From positions 1,550,001 through 1,614,000 of the forward strand of contig NZ_KQ758617.1 of NCBI RefSeq assembly GCF_001457035.1: a stretch of DNA of 64,000 nt, read 5' to 3'. The stretch's first letter is position 1. Each line of letters opens with the position of its first letter. This DNA is from Fictibacillus enclensis (GTDB taxonomy: Bacteria; Bacillota; Bacilli; Bacillales; Fictibacillaceae). Position numbers and translations under genes: made by a program. A model generated the notes under the pieces. It had not been told where the DNA came from and made no database searches. It worked only from the letters and a program-made list of their open reading frames with translations. This document shows positions 32,344 to 41,192 of the stretch, piece by piece.

Positions 32344-33284
32344 TACACATTTTCCTCCTTTCTGACCAGCCATAAATAGACCAGAGCTACAAGTACCAAT
32401 AAACCGAGCATAATCGTGTTTATGGTGGCGCCAAGGCTAAAATTATAGTTGGTAAATGCCAATTCATAGGAGTAAAACGGCAAGACCGTAGAACTGTTGA
32501 CTGGTCCCCCGCCGGTCATAATCAATATGATGTCAAAGACTTTGAAGGTGTAAATAATGCCCAGTATGAGCAAGGTCAAGATAGTGGGCTTCATAAGCGG
32601 AAGGGTGATGAAAAAGAATTGCCGAATCTTTCCTGCTCCATCCACTTTGGCCGCTTCATAGGTTTCCTCAGGCAACGATTGGAGACCGGCCAGCAAAATG
32701 ATCATATTGAACGGAATCCCGATCCAGATGTTGGCCGTGATGGTGCTGTACAATGAAGTATGATCATTGATCAGCCAATGAATCGGCTGGTCAATCGCTC
32801 CCAGCCATAAAAGAAGATGGTTAATGATTCCGTGGTCACCGGCAAACATCCATTTAAATAATGTGCCTGTGATCACCATGGGAATCATCCAGGCAATCAA
32901 AATGAGCGCCCTCATTACGTTCCTTCCTGGAAATTTCTTGTTAAAAAACAGAGCAAAGGCAAAGCCGATCGTAAATTGGAAAAAGATACAGAGACCTGTA
33001 AAGATAACAGAGTTTTTTAGCGACAGAAGAAAAATTTTATCTTTCAGCACCGTCACATAGTTTTCCAGACCGACAAAGGACTGTTCCTTTAAAATATTTA
33101 AGGCTGTTAAATCCTCAAACGTAATTTTCAAGTTATAGCCGATGGGAAACACCAAAAACAGAAGCAGAAAGACTCCGCCTGGCAGTATGAACAGGTAATT
33201 ACCCAACGACTTTTTTCGTTTTGCTTTTTTTCTGATTTCCATAGTGACGTTCCGTTGCCAAGAAGTATCCGTTTCTACATTCAT
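32343..33284 (-). CDS. Carbohydrate ABC transporter permease (MalF-type)
   Basis: Inner-membrane permease, 313 residues, six predicted helices after a basic N-terminus (IRKKAKRKKS). Seen: ILPGGVFLLLFLVFPIGYNL and the EAA loop LPEETYEAAKVDGAGKIRQF then FITLPLMKPT. ATG at 33284 preceded by AAGGTGGTG. It partners the MalG-type permease; 18 bp separate it from the lipoprotein gene. Confidence 0.88.
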   Translation of the reverse strand: MNVETDTSWQRNVTMEIRKKAKRKKSLGNYLFILPGGVFLLLFLVFPIGYNLKITFEDLTALNILKEQSFVGLENYVTVLKDKIFLLSLKNSVIFTGLCIFFQFTIGFAFALFFNKKFPGRNVMRALILIAWMIPMVITGTLFKWMFAGDHGIINHLLLWLGAIDQPIHWLINDHTSLYSTITANIWIGIPFNMIILLAGLQSLPEETYEAAKVDGAGKIRQFFFITLPLMKPTILTLLILGIIYTFKVFDIILIMTGGGPVNSSTVLPFYSYELAFTNYNFSLGATINTIMLGLLVLVALVYLWLVRKEENV

Positions 33285-33302
33285 GACTCTCACCACCTTT
33301 TC

Positions 33303-34523
33303 TTATTGAGTGATATAGGGTTTGATCTTTTTGGCTGCTTGTTTGACCGCCTGATCAGCGGGCATGCTTCCGGTTAAAACCTCCTGCATCAATTTTTGAA
33401 TTTCTTCAGAAATGGAAGGATAATATGCCCCGTAAGCTCTGGCTTTGGCAAACTCCATACTGTTGGCAAAGGTTTTTAGTCTGGGATCCTTTTGCCAATA
33501 GTCATCCTGGATGTAATCCTTTCGCGGGGGCAAATTCCCTTTTTGAATAAGAATCTTTTTGGCATTTTCTTTCTCCTGCAAAAACATAAGCACATTCCAT
33601 GCTGCCTCTTTGTGTTTGGACGTACTTGTGATAGCATAATTTTCTCCGCCCAAAATGGTGCTGTTTTCCTTGTATCCTGGAAGCTCCACTACATTCCAAT
33701 TCAATTTCTTTTCTTTTTCCAAAACAGGAATTTGCCAGGTACCGTTCACCATCATCGCGGTTTTTCCGTTGATGAACTGCAAAGCAACATCCTGCTGGGT
33801 TTGTGTTAGAACGCCTTTGGACATAGAGTGACTATCAATCAGTTCCTTCCAGAGGGAAATTGCATCGACGGATCCCTGCGTATTAAAATGAGTCAGGTCA
33901 GAACCTGCTTGCCAGACGAATGGCAAAAATTGAAACGTACCTTCCTCCTGACTGATGGCCGATACCGATATGCCATATACATCGTTATGGGTCAATTTCT
34001 TAGCTGCGTTTTTAAGCTCGTCCCAGGTTTTTGGAGGCTTTATCCCTGCCTCTTTTAACAGGTCCTCATTATAAAAGAGGGCAAGGTTGTTGCTTCCAAG
34101 CGGTATTCCGTAATTTTTCCCTTTATAAACGGTAGATGACAGCGGCCCTTCAAAGTAATTCTTTTCCTGTCCCCATACTTTCACTTTCTTCGTAAGATCT
34201 GCCAGAATCCCCGCTTCTGCCAGCATCTGATGGTCAGGGTTGTCAATGATCAAAATATCCGGCAATTCCCCTCCGGCTGCTCCCAAGAGTATCTTCTTTT
34301 TCAACTCTCCAAAAGGAACCTCGATTCGTTCGATATCCACATTTGGATGGGCTTTCTCATATGTTTTAATGGCGTTGTTCATTGCGACAGCGGCTTCACT
34401 GCCGTAATAGTCCCACCACGTTAATTTAATCTTTCCATCTTGTTTGCCTTCTGCGCTTTCACAAGCGGGTAAAACCAGAATTAAGGCTAATAACATGATA
34501 AAAACCGACAGTTTCTTTGCCAT
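33303..34523 (-). CDS. Extracellular sugar-binding lipoprotein (ABC family 1)
   Basis: Solute-binding protein of 406 residues. Type II signal peptide with lipobox LVLPAC after SVFIMLLALI, so it is lipid-anchored outside the membrane. Seen: KLTWWDYYGSEAAVAMNNAI, IPLGSNNLALFYNEDLLKEA (family 1 signature), FINGKTAMMVNGTW and MNVLMFLQEK-type C-lobe. ATG at 34523 with AAAGGAGGGG upstream; longer in-frame extensions overlap the previous gene. It captures an oligosaccharide or glycoside for the two permeases. Confidence 0.88.
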   Translation of the reverse strand: MAKKLSVFIMLLALILVLPACESAEGKQDGKIKLTWWDYYGSEAAVAMNNAIKTYEKAHPNVDIERIEVPFGELKKKILLGAAGGELPDILIIDNPDHQMLAEAGILADLTKKVKVWGQEKNYFEGPLSSTVYKGKNYGIPLGSNNLALFYNEDLLKEAGIKPPKTWDELKNAAKKLTHNDVYGISVSAISQEEGTFQFLPFVWQAGSDLTHFNTQGSVDAISLWKELIDSHSMSKGVLTQTQQDVALQFINGKTAMMVNGTWQIPVLEKEKKLNWNVVELPGYKENSTILGGENYAITSTSKHKEAAWNVLMFLQEKENAKKILIQKGNLPPRKDYIQDDYWQKDPRLKTFANSMEFAKARAYGAYYPSISEEIQKLMQEVLTGSMPADQAVKQAAKKIKPYITQ

Positions 34524-34548
34524 TCCATACCCCTCCTTTAGCCTGTAA

Positions 34549-35556
34549 TCAGTTTTGGACCAGGGATAAAGGCAGCTTGACCACCTTGTGAGTAACTGCT
34601 GATTCGATGGCGGCGCAGGTGAGCTCATAACTCTTAATATTATCTTCAATAGAAGTGGCTGCCTGATTACCGTAAATAATCGATTGAACAAAATGATCCA
34701 GTGACAACGTACGGTCATCATAAGGCAGGTCGACTAAAGGCACATTTCGTGCTTTATTAGTTGAATCATATAAAGTAACTTTATCCTCTATTAGTTCAAT
34801 GGCACCTTTTTCTCCGACCAACCGAAACTCTCCATTCCACGGGGTTTCCTTTCCTTTTGTCACCCAGCTTCCCGCATAGTTGACATGAACATCATCCTCA
34901 AAGGCAATCGTTACATGGGCATTCGGATTCCCCTGAAACCAGCTCCAGGATGGACGGTAGCTTTGTGCGTAAACTTCAATCGGGTTTTTATTTAGCAGGT
35001 ATCTCATCAGATCGAAATGATGGATCGACATATCCTCCAGGAGGATATGATCATATCGGTCTCTCCAGCCTCCAAAGTGGCTTGCGCGCTGAAAGGAATA
35101 ATTCATCCATTCCACTTTTCCGATTTCACCCGCATCAAGCAACTGTTTTACCGTTTGGATCGGACGGTTCCACCGGTAATTTTGACTGACTATCAGCTGT
35201 TTATGATGGTTCTGTTTAAAATCCAGCAATTCCTTTGCTTCTTCAAGCGTATGTGCAAGTGGCTTTTCCATCATCACGTGAAACCCCTGCTGGATGGCTT
35301 TTATCGCCAGCTCTTTATGCGTTTGCGGCGGAGTGACGATCAACACGGCATCCGCCTCGATTTCCCTTAAAGCTTCATCTATAGTTGAGAGCAACATTTC
35401 CCCCGGTAAGCCAGTAATCTGTTTTGCTTGCTTCAGGTTTTCCTCCATCATATCTACAACAGCAACAAGCTCAACTTGTTCATACTTCATGGCCACTTCA
35501 AGCCATGATTGGCCGAATCCTCCTGAACCAATTTGAATGATACGTATTTTTTCCAT
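34549..35556 (-). CDS. Gfo/Idh/MocA family oxidoreductase (operon-proximal)
   Basis: 335-residue NAD(P)-dependent dehydrogenase and first gene of the sugar operon. Seen: IIQIGSGGFGQSWLEVAMKY (Rossmann), MMEKPLAHTLEEAKELLDF (EKP lysine), VSQNYRWNRPIQTVKQLL and LLEDMSIHHFDLMRYLLNKN (active-site histidine). Divergent from the family member at 29320, so the operon has two different dehydrogenases of this class. AGGAGGCTAGAGAT precedes the ATG. A candidate cre box lies 80-93 bp upstream. Confidence 0.83.
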   Translation of the reverse strand: MEKIRIIQIGSGGFGQSWLEVAMKYEQVELVAVVDMMEENLKQAKQITGLPGEMLLSTIDEALREIEADAVLIVTPPQTHKELAIKAIQQGFHVMMEKPLAHTLEEAKELLDFKQNHHKQLIVSQNYRWNRPIQTVKQLLDAGEIGKVEWMNYSFQRASHFGGWRDRYDHILLEDMSIHHFDLMRYLLNKNPIEVYAQSYRPSWSWFQGNPNAHVTIAFEDDVHVNYAGSWVTKGKETPWNGEFRLVGEKGAIELIEDKVTLYDSTNKARNVPLVDLPYDDRTLSLDHFVQSIIYGNQAATSIEDNIKSYELTCAAIESAVTHKVVKLPLSLVQN

Positions 35557-35635
35557 ATCTCTAGCCTCCTGTTGAATGAATTACCTGGTATTCAGTTTTC
35601 TGTTAATGTATTTCCACTCTTCGCATTTATCGTAC

Positions 35636-35649
35636 TGAATGCGCTTTCT
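35636..35649. promoter_or_regulatory. Candidate cre (CcpA) site, sugar operon
   Basis: TGAATGCGCTTTCT on the plus strand matches TGWAARCGYTWNCW with one mismatch. It lies in the 220-bp divergent region between the sugar operon and the AraC regulator. A weaker second match, AGAAAGCGTTGTCA at 35705-35718 (two mismatches), sits closer to the regulator gene. Confidence 0.5.
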
Positions 35650-35776
35650 TATGGCTATTCACAATCTTATTCATAATTCGCACAATATTACGCAACTCAG
35701 ACAAAGAAAGCGTTGTCATTCTTCCGTTTACCTGTTATCTTAATAGAAAAATATGAGTGGATTGAGGAGGAATGGT

Positions 35777-36622
35777 ATGACCAGAAGTGATTTAAAGGAA
35801 GCAACATATATTCCGGATAAGACATTTCCTATTAATATTTTCTTCATCAATAAGTTTCCTCTTCACTGGCACAATCATATGGAATGGATTTTTATTAAAG
35901 AAGGAAAAGTAAAGGTGCAAATAGATGATACATTCGTCCATCTCGAAAAAGGAGAACTTGCCTTTGTGAACCCGAAACAGCTGCATGCTGCAGAGGGGCT
36001 GACTGACCATGCTGAAATTGCAGCTATTGTGTTTAATGATGCCCTGCTTCGGAACACGGGCCTCGATTGTACCGAACGCCTTTATCTTTATCCCTATTTC
36101 AACAATGAATTAAAGCTTCAAAACTTTTTAAGAAAAGAAGAAGTGTACACGAATGAACTCAGCCGTTCCATTTCTTGCTTGATCACCGAATTTGAAAAGA
36201 GCGAGGTCGGTTATGAACTTTTAGTTAAGGCAGAGCTGTTTCGGATTTTCGGTCTTATTTTCCGCTATTATCATCAGCTGAAAGAACAGTCTCCTGCTTT
36301 TTCCAAAAAGTCTTATCATCTCACCGGCCTGTTAAAATTCCTGAGAGAACACTATAACCAGGAAATCAGCATTGAAGAAGCTGCGAGGATGGTTAACTTA
36401 AGCCCCAATCACTTTTGCAAAGTCTTTAAGAAAATAACGGGAAAAACATTAATTGAATATCTTCATTTGCTTCGAATCAACGAAGCAGAAAAAATGCTGG
36501 TGGACACTGACGCTTCGATCACAGAAATTGCAGGGAATGTCGGATTCAGCAGTATTACCTATTTCGGAAGAGTGTTTAAAAAAATTAAAAATGTGCCTCC
36601 TTCTGTTATCCGAAAAAAATAA
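35777..36622 (+). CDS. AraC family transcriptional regulator
   Basis: 281-residue activator. N-terminal cupin sensor (about residues 20-90: FPLHWHNHMEWIFIKEGKVK, GELAFVNPKQLHAAEG) and C-terminal double helix-turn-helix (about 185-281: INEAEKMLVDTDASITEIAG then NVGFSSITYFGRVFKK). ATG at 35777 with GAGGAGG 6 nt upstream; a short upstream frame is rejected. Divergent from the sugar ABC/oxidoreductase operon, so probably its activator, responding to the imported sugar or an oxidation product. Confidence 0.87.
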   Translation: MTRSDLKEATYIPDKTFPINIFFINKFPLHWHNHMEWIFIKEGKVKVQIDDTFVHLEKGELAFVNPKQLHAAEGLTDHAEIAAIVFNDALLRNTGLDCTERLYLYPYFNNELKLQNFLRKEEVYTNELSRSISCLITEFEKSEVGYELLVKAELFRIFGLIFRYYHQLKEQSPAFSKKSYHLTGLLKFLREHYNQEISIEEAARMVNLSPNHFCKVFKKITGKTLIEYLHLLRINEAEKMLVDTDASITEIAGNVGFSSITYFGRVFKKIKNVPPSVIRKK

Positions 36623-36655
36623 AAGCCAAACAGCAATGGATCACTGTTTGGCTTT
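36621..36655. terminator. Bidirectional terminator between araC-type and yukJ-type genes
   Basis: AAAAGCCAAACAG/CTGTTTGGCTTTT, a 13-bp perfect stem with a 9-nt loop. It follows the AraC stop directly and overlaps the last codons of the convergent yukJ-like gene. Confidence 0.88.
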
Positions 36656-37348
36656 TCTGTTGGCTTGATCATAATTCAAATAATTGCATTTCTCTACAGG
36701 CAGCACGGCGTTACCTTGATCATCGGTGCACCAGGACTGTGATTGAAAAGCAAGGAACGTTCCTACCCACGAATTCGATTCTTCAAAATAAAGCAGCAAA
36801 CCGCCATCCTGCCAAGTTCCATTATCTCGTTTCCACTGTCCCACGTTTCCCTGGTTCATATGGATATCATGAATTCCATTCCCAGGGGTAAATCCAAAAT
36901 ACTGATCCGGTTTGTTATTCTCGGGTCCCCAGCGCTGGCCGAAGGCATAAAGGACTGCCTTTTCCTGTTGTGCTTTTTCAATGTAAAAACTTAACTTTTC
37001 ATTCAGGTCATTATCCGGTCCTTCAACGTCAGCAGGCAACGGAACCATCTTTTTGGGATCAAATAAATTTCCTCGGATAAAATCAAGCGCGATATCCGGA
37101 TGGTTATTTTTTATATCCATAAATCCAGCTGGTAAGTTCGGCAATGCGGCTAAATCTTCGGATTGAAACTGGTCACTGACTAAATACAATACTTCTGAAG
37201 GGTAGGATTGTGACTTAATGTTAACCGCCACACGGTATTTCGTTTGTTCTTCCCCCTCAACAAGGATCTGGTAATGAGGACTGGCATCACTGCCATGCTT
37301 GGAATCTAGTACTTTCCCTTTTAACACTCCGTAGTTGTTCAATGACAT
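36641..37348 (-). CDS. YukJ family protein (DUF2278)
   Basis: 235-residue soluble protein of the DUF2278/YukJ family. Seen: MSLNNYGVLKGKVLDSKHGS and DASPHYQILVEGEEQTKYRV (family N-terminus), then LDFIRGNLFDPKKM, VLYAFGQRWGPEN, PGNGIHDIHMNQGN and FLAFQSQSW. AAGGAGGGGAAGTAC precedes the ATG. The molecular function is not known; the HDIHMNQGN segment is the best conserved part. Monocistronic and convergent with the AraC regulator. Confidence 0.82.
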   Translation of the reverse strand: MSLNNYGVLKGKVLDSKHGSDASPHYQILVEGEEQTKYRVAVNIKSQSYPSEVLYLVSDQFQSEDLAALPNLPAGFMDIKNNHPDIALDFIRGNLFDPKKMVPLPADVEGPDNDLNEKLSFYIEKAQQEKAVLYAFGQRWGPENNKPDQYFGFTPGNGIHDIHMNQGNVGQWKRDNGTWQDGGLLLYFEESNSWVGTFLAFQSQSWCTDDQGNAVLPVEKCNYLNYDQANRKAKQ

Positions 37349-37616
37349 GTACTTCCCCTCCTTGAACCCATATAATTCGTTGCACGATCTCTAAATCCTT
37401 TTTATAAACCAAACAGGAACATTTGTTCTTATTGTAAACCGGGAAAGTTACCGCCGCAAGTGTCCATTGTAGGAATCATAGTAAGTAATCTGTGAATTTC
37501 TTCCTACTTATTCCTCCTTAAAAATAAATCTAAAGCAATGGGTTATTTCTCTATGAATCTTCTATAATTATACTGTTATTACCAATTAATAGAAAATAAG
37601 GAAAAGAGGTTTTGTC

Positions 37617-39215
37617 ATGGTATCAAAGAAAAAAGCAGGCTCAATGCTGCTTGCTGCTTTTCTTGGCGGCAACTTACTCCTATCCACCCAAGCTGCCAAT
37701 GCTCAATCATCCCCTCATCAAGCAAAAACATATCCTAAGCAAGAACTTCGTGGAGCCTGGATTGCCAGTGTAACGAACATCGATTGGCCTTCCAAGCCAG
37801 GGCTGTCCATCTCACAGCAAAAAGAAGAGTTCAACCGGTACCTGGATGAGCAAAAAGCAATGAACATGAATGCGGTCGTCATGCAAATTAAACCGACTGC
37901 GGATGCTTTTTATCCTTCCCAATATGGTCTCTGGTCGAAATATCTGACAGGTGTCCAGGGCAAAGATCCTGGCTATGATCCCCTCTCTTTTATGGTAGAA
38001 GAAGCTCACAAGCGTAATATGGAATTTCATGCCTGGTTTAATCCGTACCGCATTACCATGCCATTAGGCAAAACGGCCGATCTGTCAGATCTTGATAAAC
38101 TGCCAGCCGATCATCCTGCAAGGCTGCATCCCGACTGGGTCGTTCCATATGGCCAGCAGCTGTATTTTAATCCCGGGATTCCGGCTGCACAGAAGTTTAT
38201 CATTGACGGTATTATAGAAGTGGTAAAAAACTATGACATTGATGCGGTTCATATGGATGACTATTTTTATCCCTATAAAATCGCCGGAGTTCCATTTCCG
38301 GATCAAGCCACTTACCAAACATACGGAAGATCACGTTTCTCGAACATTGAAGATTGGCGGCGCGACAATGTAAACCAGCTGGTAAAGCACTTGAATGAAG
38401 CGATTAAATCGGAAAAATCCTATGTGAAATTTGGCATCAGCCCGTTTGGTGTTTGGCGCAACAAAGCTGTTGATCCTACAGGCTCTGATACAGCAGCCGG
38501 ACAAACGAATTACGATGATTTATACGCAGACACAAGAACCTGGATCAACAATGGGTATATTGATTATATTGCTCCGCAAATTTATTGGAACATTGGCCTG
38601 CCTGTTGCGGATTATGCCAAGCTTCTCGATTGGTGGGCAAAAGAAGTTAAGGACAAACCGGTCCAGCTGTATGTGGGACAAGCTGATTACAAAATCAATA
38701 CGATAACGAACGGTGTATCCAACTGGCTGAATCCTGAAGAGATGCCCCATCAGTTGCAACTAAACCGTACGTATGATGAATTCAAAGGAAGCATGCATTT
38801 CAGTGCTAAGGATTTACGTAAAAACCCACTGGGCATTGCGGATCGCTTAAAAAATGATATTTACAAATATCCTTCACTCATTCCTTCCATGCCATGGATT
38901 GATGATCAAGCTCCAAAGTCACCAAAGATACGCGGAATAAGTTATAGAAATGATACGGTCTCCTTTGTGATTGAAAAGCACAATAAACACAGTGATGCCA
39001 CTGCCTATGCTGTTTATCGGTTTGAAGGAAAGAAAAAAGGCAGTATTGATGATGCGTCCCACATGCTTATGACTATTTACAGTCCAAAACAAAAGTACTT
39101 GTTCACTGATCAAACAGCTGAAGCCGGAAAGACGTATACCTATGTGGTAACGGCACTGGATCGAACCCACAATGAAAGTAAACCTTCCAAAAGTTTTAAA
39201 ATAAAAACAAATTAA
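37617..39215 (+). CDS. Exported family 10-like glycosyl hydrolase (YngK/DUF187 type)
   Basis: Secreted 532-residue putative glycosidase. Signal peptide MVSKKKAGSMLLAAFLGGNL then LLSTQAANA. Residues about 40-400 form the GHL10 TIM barrel: ELRGAWIASVTNIDWPSKPG, NAVVMQIKPTADAFYPSQYG, EFHAWFNPYRI, DAVHMDDYFYPY, FGISPFGVWRN and YIDYIAPQIYWN. Residues about 430-532 form a fibronectin III-like domain (SFVIEKHNKH, TYVVTALDRTHNES). AAAGAGG precedes the ATG. Relatives act on peptidoglycan or polysaccharides; substrate not known. Stands alone between a promoter region and a terminator. Confidence 0.86.
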   Translation: MVSKKKAGSMLLAAFLGGNLLLSTQAANAQSSPHQAKTYPKQELRGAWIASVTNIDWPSKPGLSISQQKEEFNRYLDEQKAMNMNAVVMQIKPTADAFYPSQYGLWSKYLTGVQGKDPGYDPLSFMVEEAHKRNMEFHAWFNPYRITMPLGKTADLSDLDKLPADHPARLHPDWVVPYGQQLYFNPGIPAAQKFIIDGIIEVVKNYDIDAVHMDDYFYPYKIAGVPFPDQATYQTYGRSRFSNIEDWRRDNVNQLVKHLNEAIKSEKSYVKFGISPFGVWRNKAVDPTGSDTAAGQTNYDDLYADTRTWINNGYIDYIAPQIYWNIGLPVADYAKLLDWWAKEVKDKPVQLYVGQADYKINTITNGVSNWLNPEEMPHQLQLNRTYDEFKGSMHFSAKDLRKNPLGIADRLKNDIYKYPSLIPSMPWIDDQAPKSPKIRGISYRNDTVSFVIEKHNKHSDATAYAVYRFEGKKKGSIDDASHMLMTIYSPKQKYLFTDQTAEAGKTYTYVVTALDRTHNESKPSKSFKIKTN

Positions 39216-39235
39216 GAAAATAATTTTCAAGGTAA

Positions 39236-39267
39236 AAAGATACCACTTGTGCTAGAGTGGTATCTTT
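39236..39267 (+). terminator. Rho-independent terminator after yngK-like gene
   Basis: AAAGATACCACT/AGTGGTATCTTT stem (12 bp) with an 8-nt loop, then GATTTTTTTAG, 21 bp after the stop. Confidence 0.9.
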
Positions 39268-39340
39268 GATTTTTTTAGTTAATTTTATATTAAAAATTTT
39301 AATATTAAAATACGGTACGTGAAATTATTTCATTCGTTAA

Positions 39341-39378
39341 AAAAAGAGAGTTCTCACTTATGAAGAGGCTCTCTTTTT
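39341..39378 (-). terminator. Terminator-like hairpin downstream of lut relic
   Basis: AAAAAGAGAG/CTCTCTTTTT arms with an interior part that pairs imperfectly; on the minus strand it ends the lutBC relic and probably the whole tartrate-type operon. Confidence 0.65.
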
Positions 39379-39386
39379 TCACTAGG

Positions 39387-39751
39387 TTATTTATCTTCTA
39401 TCATAATGTAAGCCGTGTATGTGGTTGGCAGCAGGCTCACGGAACGGCCAATGCCCATGCTGCTGTATAGCACGACTGTCCCAGCTTCAGCCAGTGTCAT
39501 TTCACTGAACGTGATTCCTGCGTTTGACCGCTCTGCCAATAGGATGTTCTCATTCCCCATCCCGGCATTCCATTCATAGGACGAAGCTTTTAATGGCCCA
39601 GGACCTTTTTTAATCGATCCTTTATATGGCTGAAGGTGCAAATTTTGAACCAATGTTATAAAGCCCGTCCTTCTCTTTCCACAATGACTTGCCTTGTTTA
39701 TGCAGCAGTTGATGAAGCGGTATTTTAACTGGACAGGCATCTGTGCAGGTG
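39387..39751 (-). pseudogene. lutB-lutC (lactate utilisation) relic with internal deletions
   Basis: Minus-strand frames give CTCTDACPVKIPLHQLLHK (4Fe-4S ligand region of LutB), then after a jump and frame change KKGPGPLK (LutB C-terminus), and finally AGITFSEMTLAEAGTVVLYS and GRSVSLLPTTYTAYI, the conserved C-terminal LUD domain of LutC. The intervening hundreds of codons of LutB and the LutC N-terminus are missing and the frames do not join. The piece is a deletion scar of an L-lactate oxidation operon, not a functional gene, although a 117-codon open frame runs through part of it. Confidence 0.75.
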
Positions 39752-39841
39752 CACTTCAAACGAAATATCATGAAGCACCGGTATCATTGTTTGATTAACA
39801 GAATACTCATATGAAAGGTTTTTCACCTGAATCAGCGGCTC
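39752..39841 (-). pseudogene. ABC transporter ATPase N-terminal relic
   Basis: About 30 codons, EPLIQVKNLSYEYSVNQTMI then PVLHDISFEV, match the first two strands of an ABC ATPase of the CbiO/EcfA or Dpp type. It stops before the Walker A motif where the sequence changes into lutB. The expected start reads ATA after a GGGGGG ribosome-like site, so the start codon also seems lost. It overlaps the last codons of the MFS gene. Confidence 0.6.
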
Positions 39842-41165
39842 CGTTATAGGATCCCCCCTTTTCGGATGAAAGTTCTGAAGACTCGGACGCTTGTTTTTTA
39901 ATCGTAATAACAAGTGCAAAACAAATGAGCAGACAGATACTTAAAAAATACAATCCTGATTTTGTACTGCCGGTGCTATCCTTTAAATAACCGATCATGT
40001 AAGGACCAACAAAGCCTCCTAAATTCCCAATCGAGTTAATCAACGCAATCCCCACAGCAGCCGAAGCTTCAGTTAAAAAGAGAGCGGGCAGGGACCAAAA
40101 CGGTCCAAAAAAACTATAAATGCCAATGGTGGCAATGGAAAGCATGATGATGGAGACATAGGGATTGGAGGTTAAACCAGAACCGATTAATCCGAGCGCG
40201 CCAATTAATGGCGGTACGGCCGTATGCACCTTTCGTTCTCCTGTCCTGTCGGAACGCCTCGCCCACAGAATCATGCACAGGCCTCCTGCAATATAGGGAA
40301 CCATGGATATCAGACCGATCTGTGTGTTGGACAGCAAAGATGAAAAGGATTGGATGATGGTAGGAAGCCAGAAGCCGACACCGTATAACCCGACAACCAG
40401 CGTCAAGTAAATAAAGGACAGCCTCCACACTTGAGGGTTGCTGAGCACTTGTTTAGTGGTTAATTGCCCCTCCTTTGACTTTTGCTCATTCTCCCGCTGG
40501 ATTTCTTGAATGAGCCATTCCTTCTCCTCTTTGTCCAGCCATTTGGCTTCCTGCGGCCGATCAGTCAGGTAAAAGTAGGTTACAACACCAATTAGAATAG
40601 CCGGAATCCCTTCCAGAACGAACATCCATCTCCAGCCCGATAAACCACCCCATTGGATATGATCCATGATCCAGGTAGAAAGCGGAGCTCCAATGATATT
40701 AGAAGCTGCAAGTGCTGTCATAAACAGAGCAAATGCCCGTGCCTGTTCTTTTCCTCTGAACCAGTAGGTGATGTACAATATAATGCCAGGGAAAAAACCG
40801 GCTTCCGCCACACCAAGCAAAAAGCGCAATATATACAACTGCCCGGCATTTTGAGCAAATGCGGTAATGATGACAACAACACCCCAGCTAAGCATAATGC
40901 GTGCGATCCATTTTCTCGCTCCCACTTTATGCAGCAAAATGTTGCTTGGAATCTCAAATAAAAAATAACCGAGAAAGAAGATTCCTGAGATCAATCCAAA
41001 AGTGGAACTGGCAAGCGCCAGATCTTCATTCATGTCCAGCGCTGCATATCCAAGGTTCACCCGGTCAAGAAAAGCGATAATATAGAGCAGAAAAATAAAT
41101 GGAATAACCCTCCAAAACACTTTTTTTGTGGAGCGTTCTTCCAATGAGATGTTCGGCTGATTCAT
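39807..41165 (-). CDS. MFS transporter, ACS family (tartrate/phthalate-type)
   Basis: 452-residue inner-membrane secondary transporter with about 12 helices. Seen: FLLYIIAFLDRVNLGYAALD (family signature), FLFEIPSNILLHKVGARKWI and RFLLGVAEAGFFPGIILYIT, all typical of tartrate/phthalate/hydroxy-acid symporters. GGAGGAAACAAG precedes the ATG. It is the fourth gene after the tartrate-type dehydrogenase, aldehyde dehydrogenase and SDR and probably imports their substrate. The last about 12 residues coincide with an ABC ATPase relic in another frame, so the native C-terminus may have been replaced by a deletion. Confidence 0.83.
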   Translation of the reverse strand: MNQPNISLEERSTKKVFWRVIPFIFLLYIIAFLDRVNLGYAALDMNEDLALASSTFGLISGIFFLGYFLFEIPSNILLHKVGARKWIARIMLSWGVVVIITAFAQNAGQLYILRFLLGVAEAGFFPGIILYITYWFRGKEQARAFALFMTALAASNIIGAPLSTWIMDHIQWGGLSGWRWMFVLEGIPAILIGVVTYFYLTDRPQEAKWLDKEEKEWLIQEIQRENEQKSKEGQLTTKQVLSNPQVWRLSFIYLTLVVGLYGVGFWLPTIIQSFSSLLSNTQIGLISMVPYIAGGLCMILWARRSDRTGERKVHTAVPPLIGALGLIGSGLTSNPYVSIIMLSIATIGIYSFFGPFWSLPALFLTEASAAVGIALINSIGNLGGFVGPYMIGYLKDSTGSTKSGLYFLSICLLICFALVITIKKQASESSELSSEKGGSYNGAADSGEKPFI

Positions 41166-41192
41166 CTTGTTTCCTCCTTTTCATTGAACGAA

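Noticed and set aside
39387-39740. 117-codon frame as an intact LutC-like gene
   Set aside because: Only the last LutC domain is present; its N-terminal part is out-of-frame LutB sequence, so the frame is an accident of deletions.
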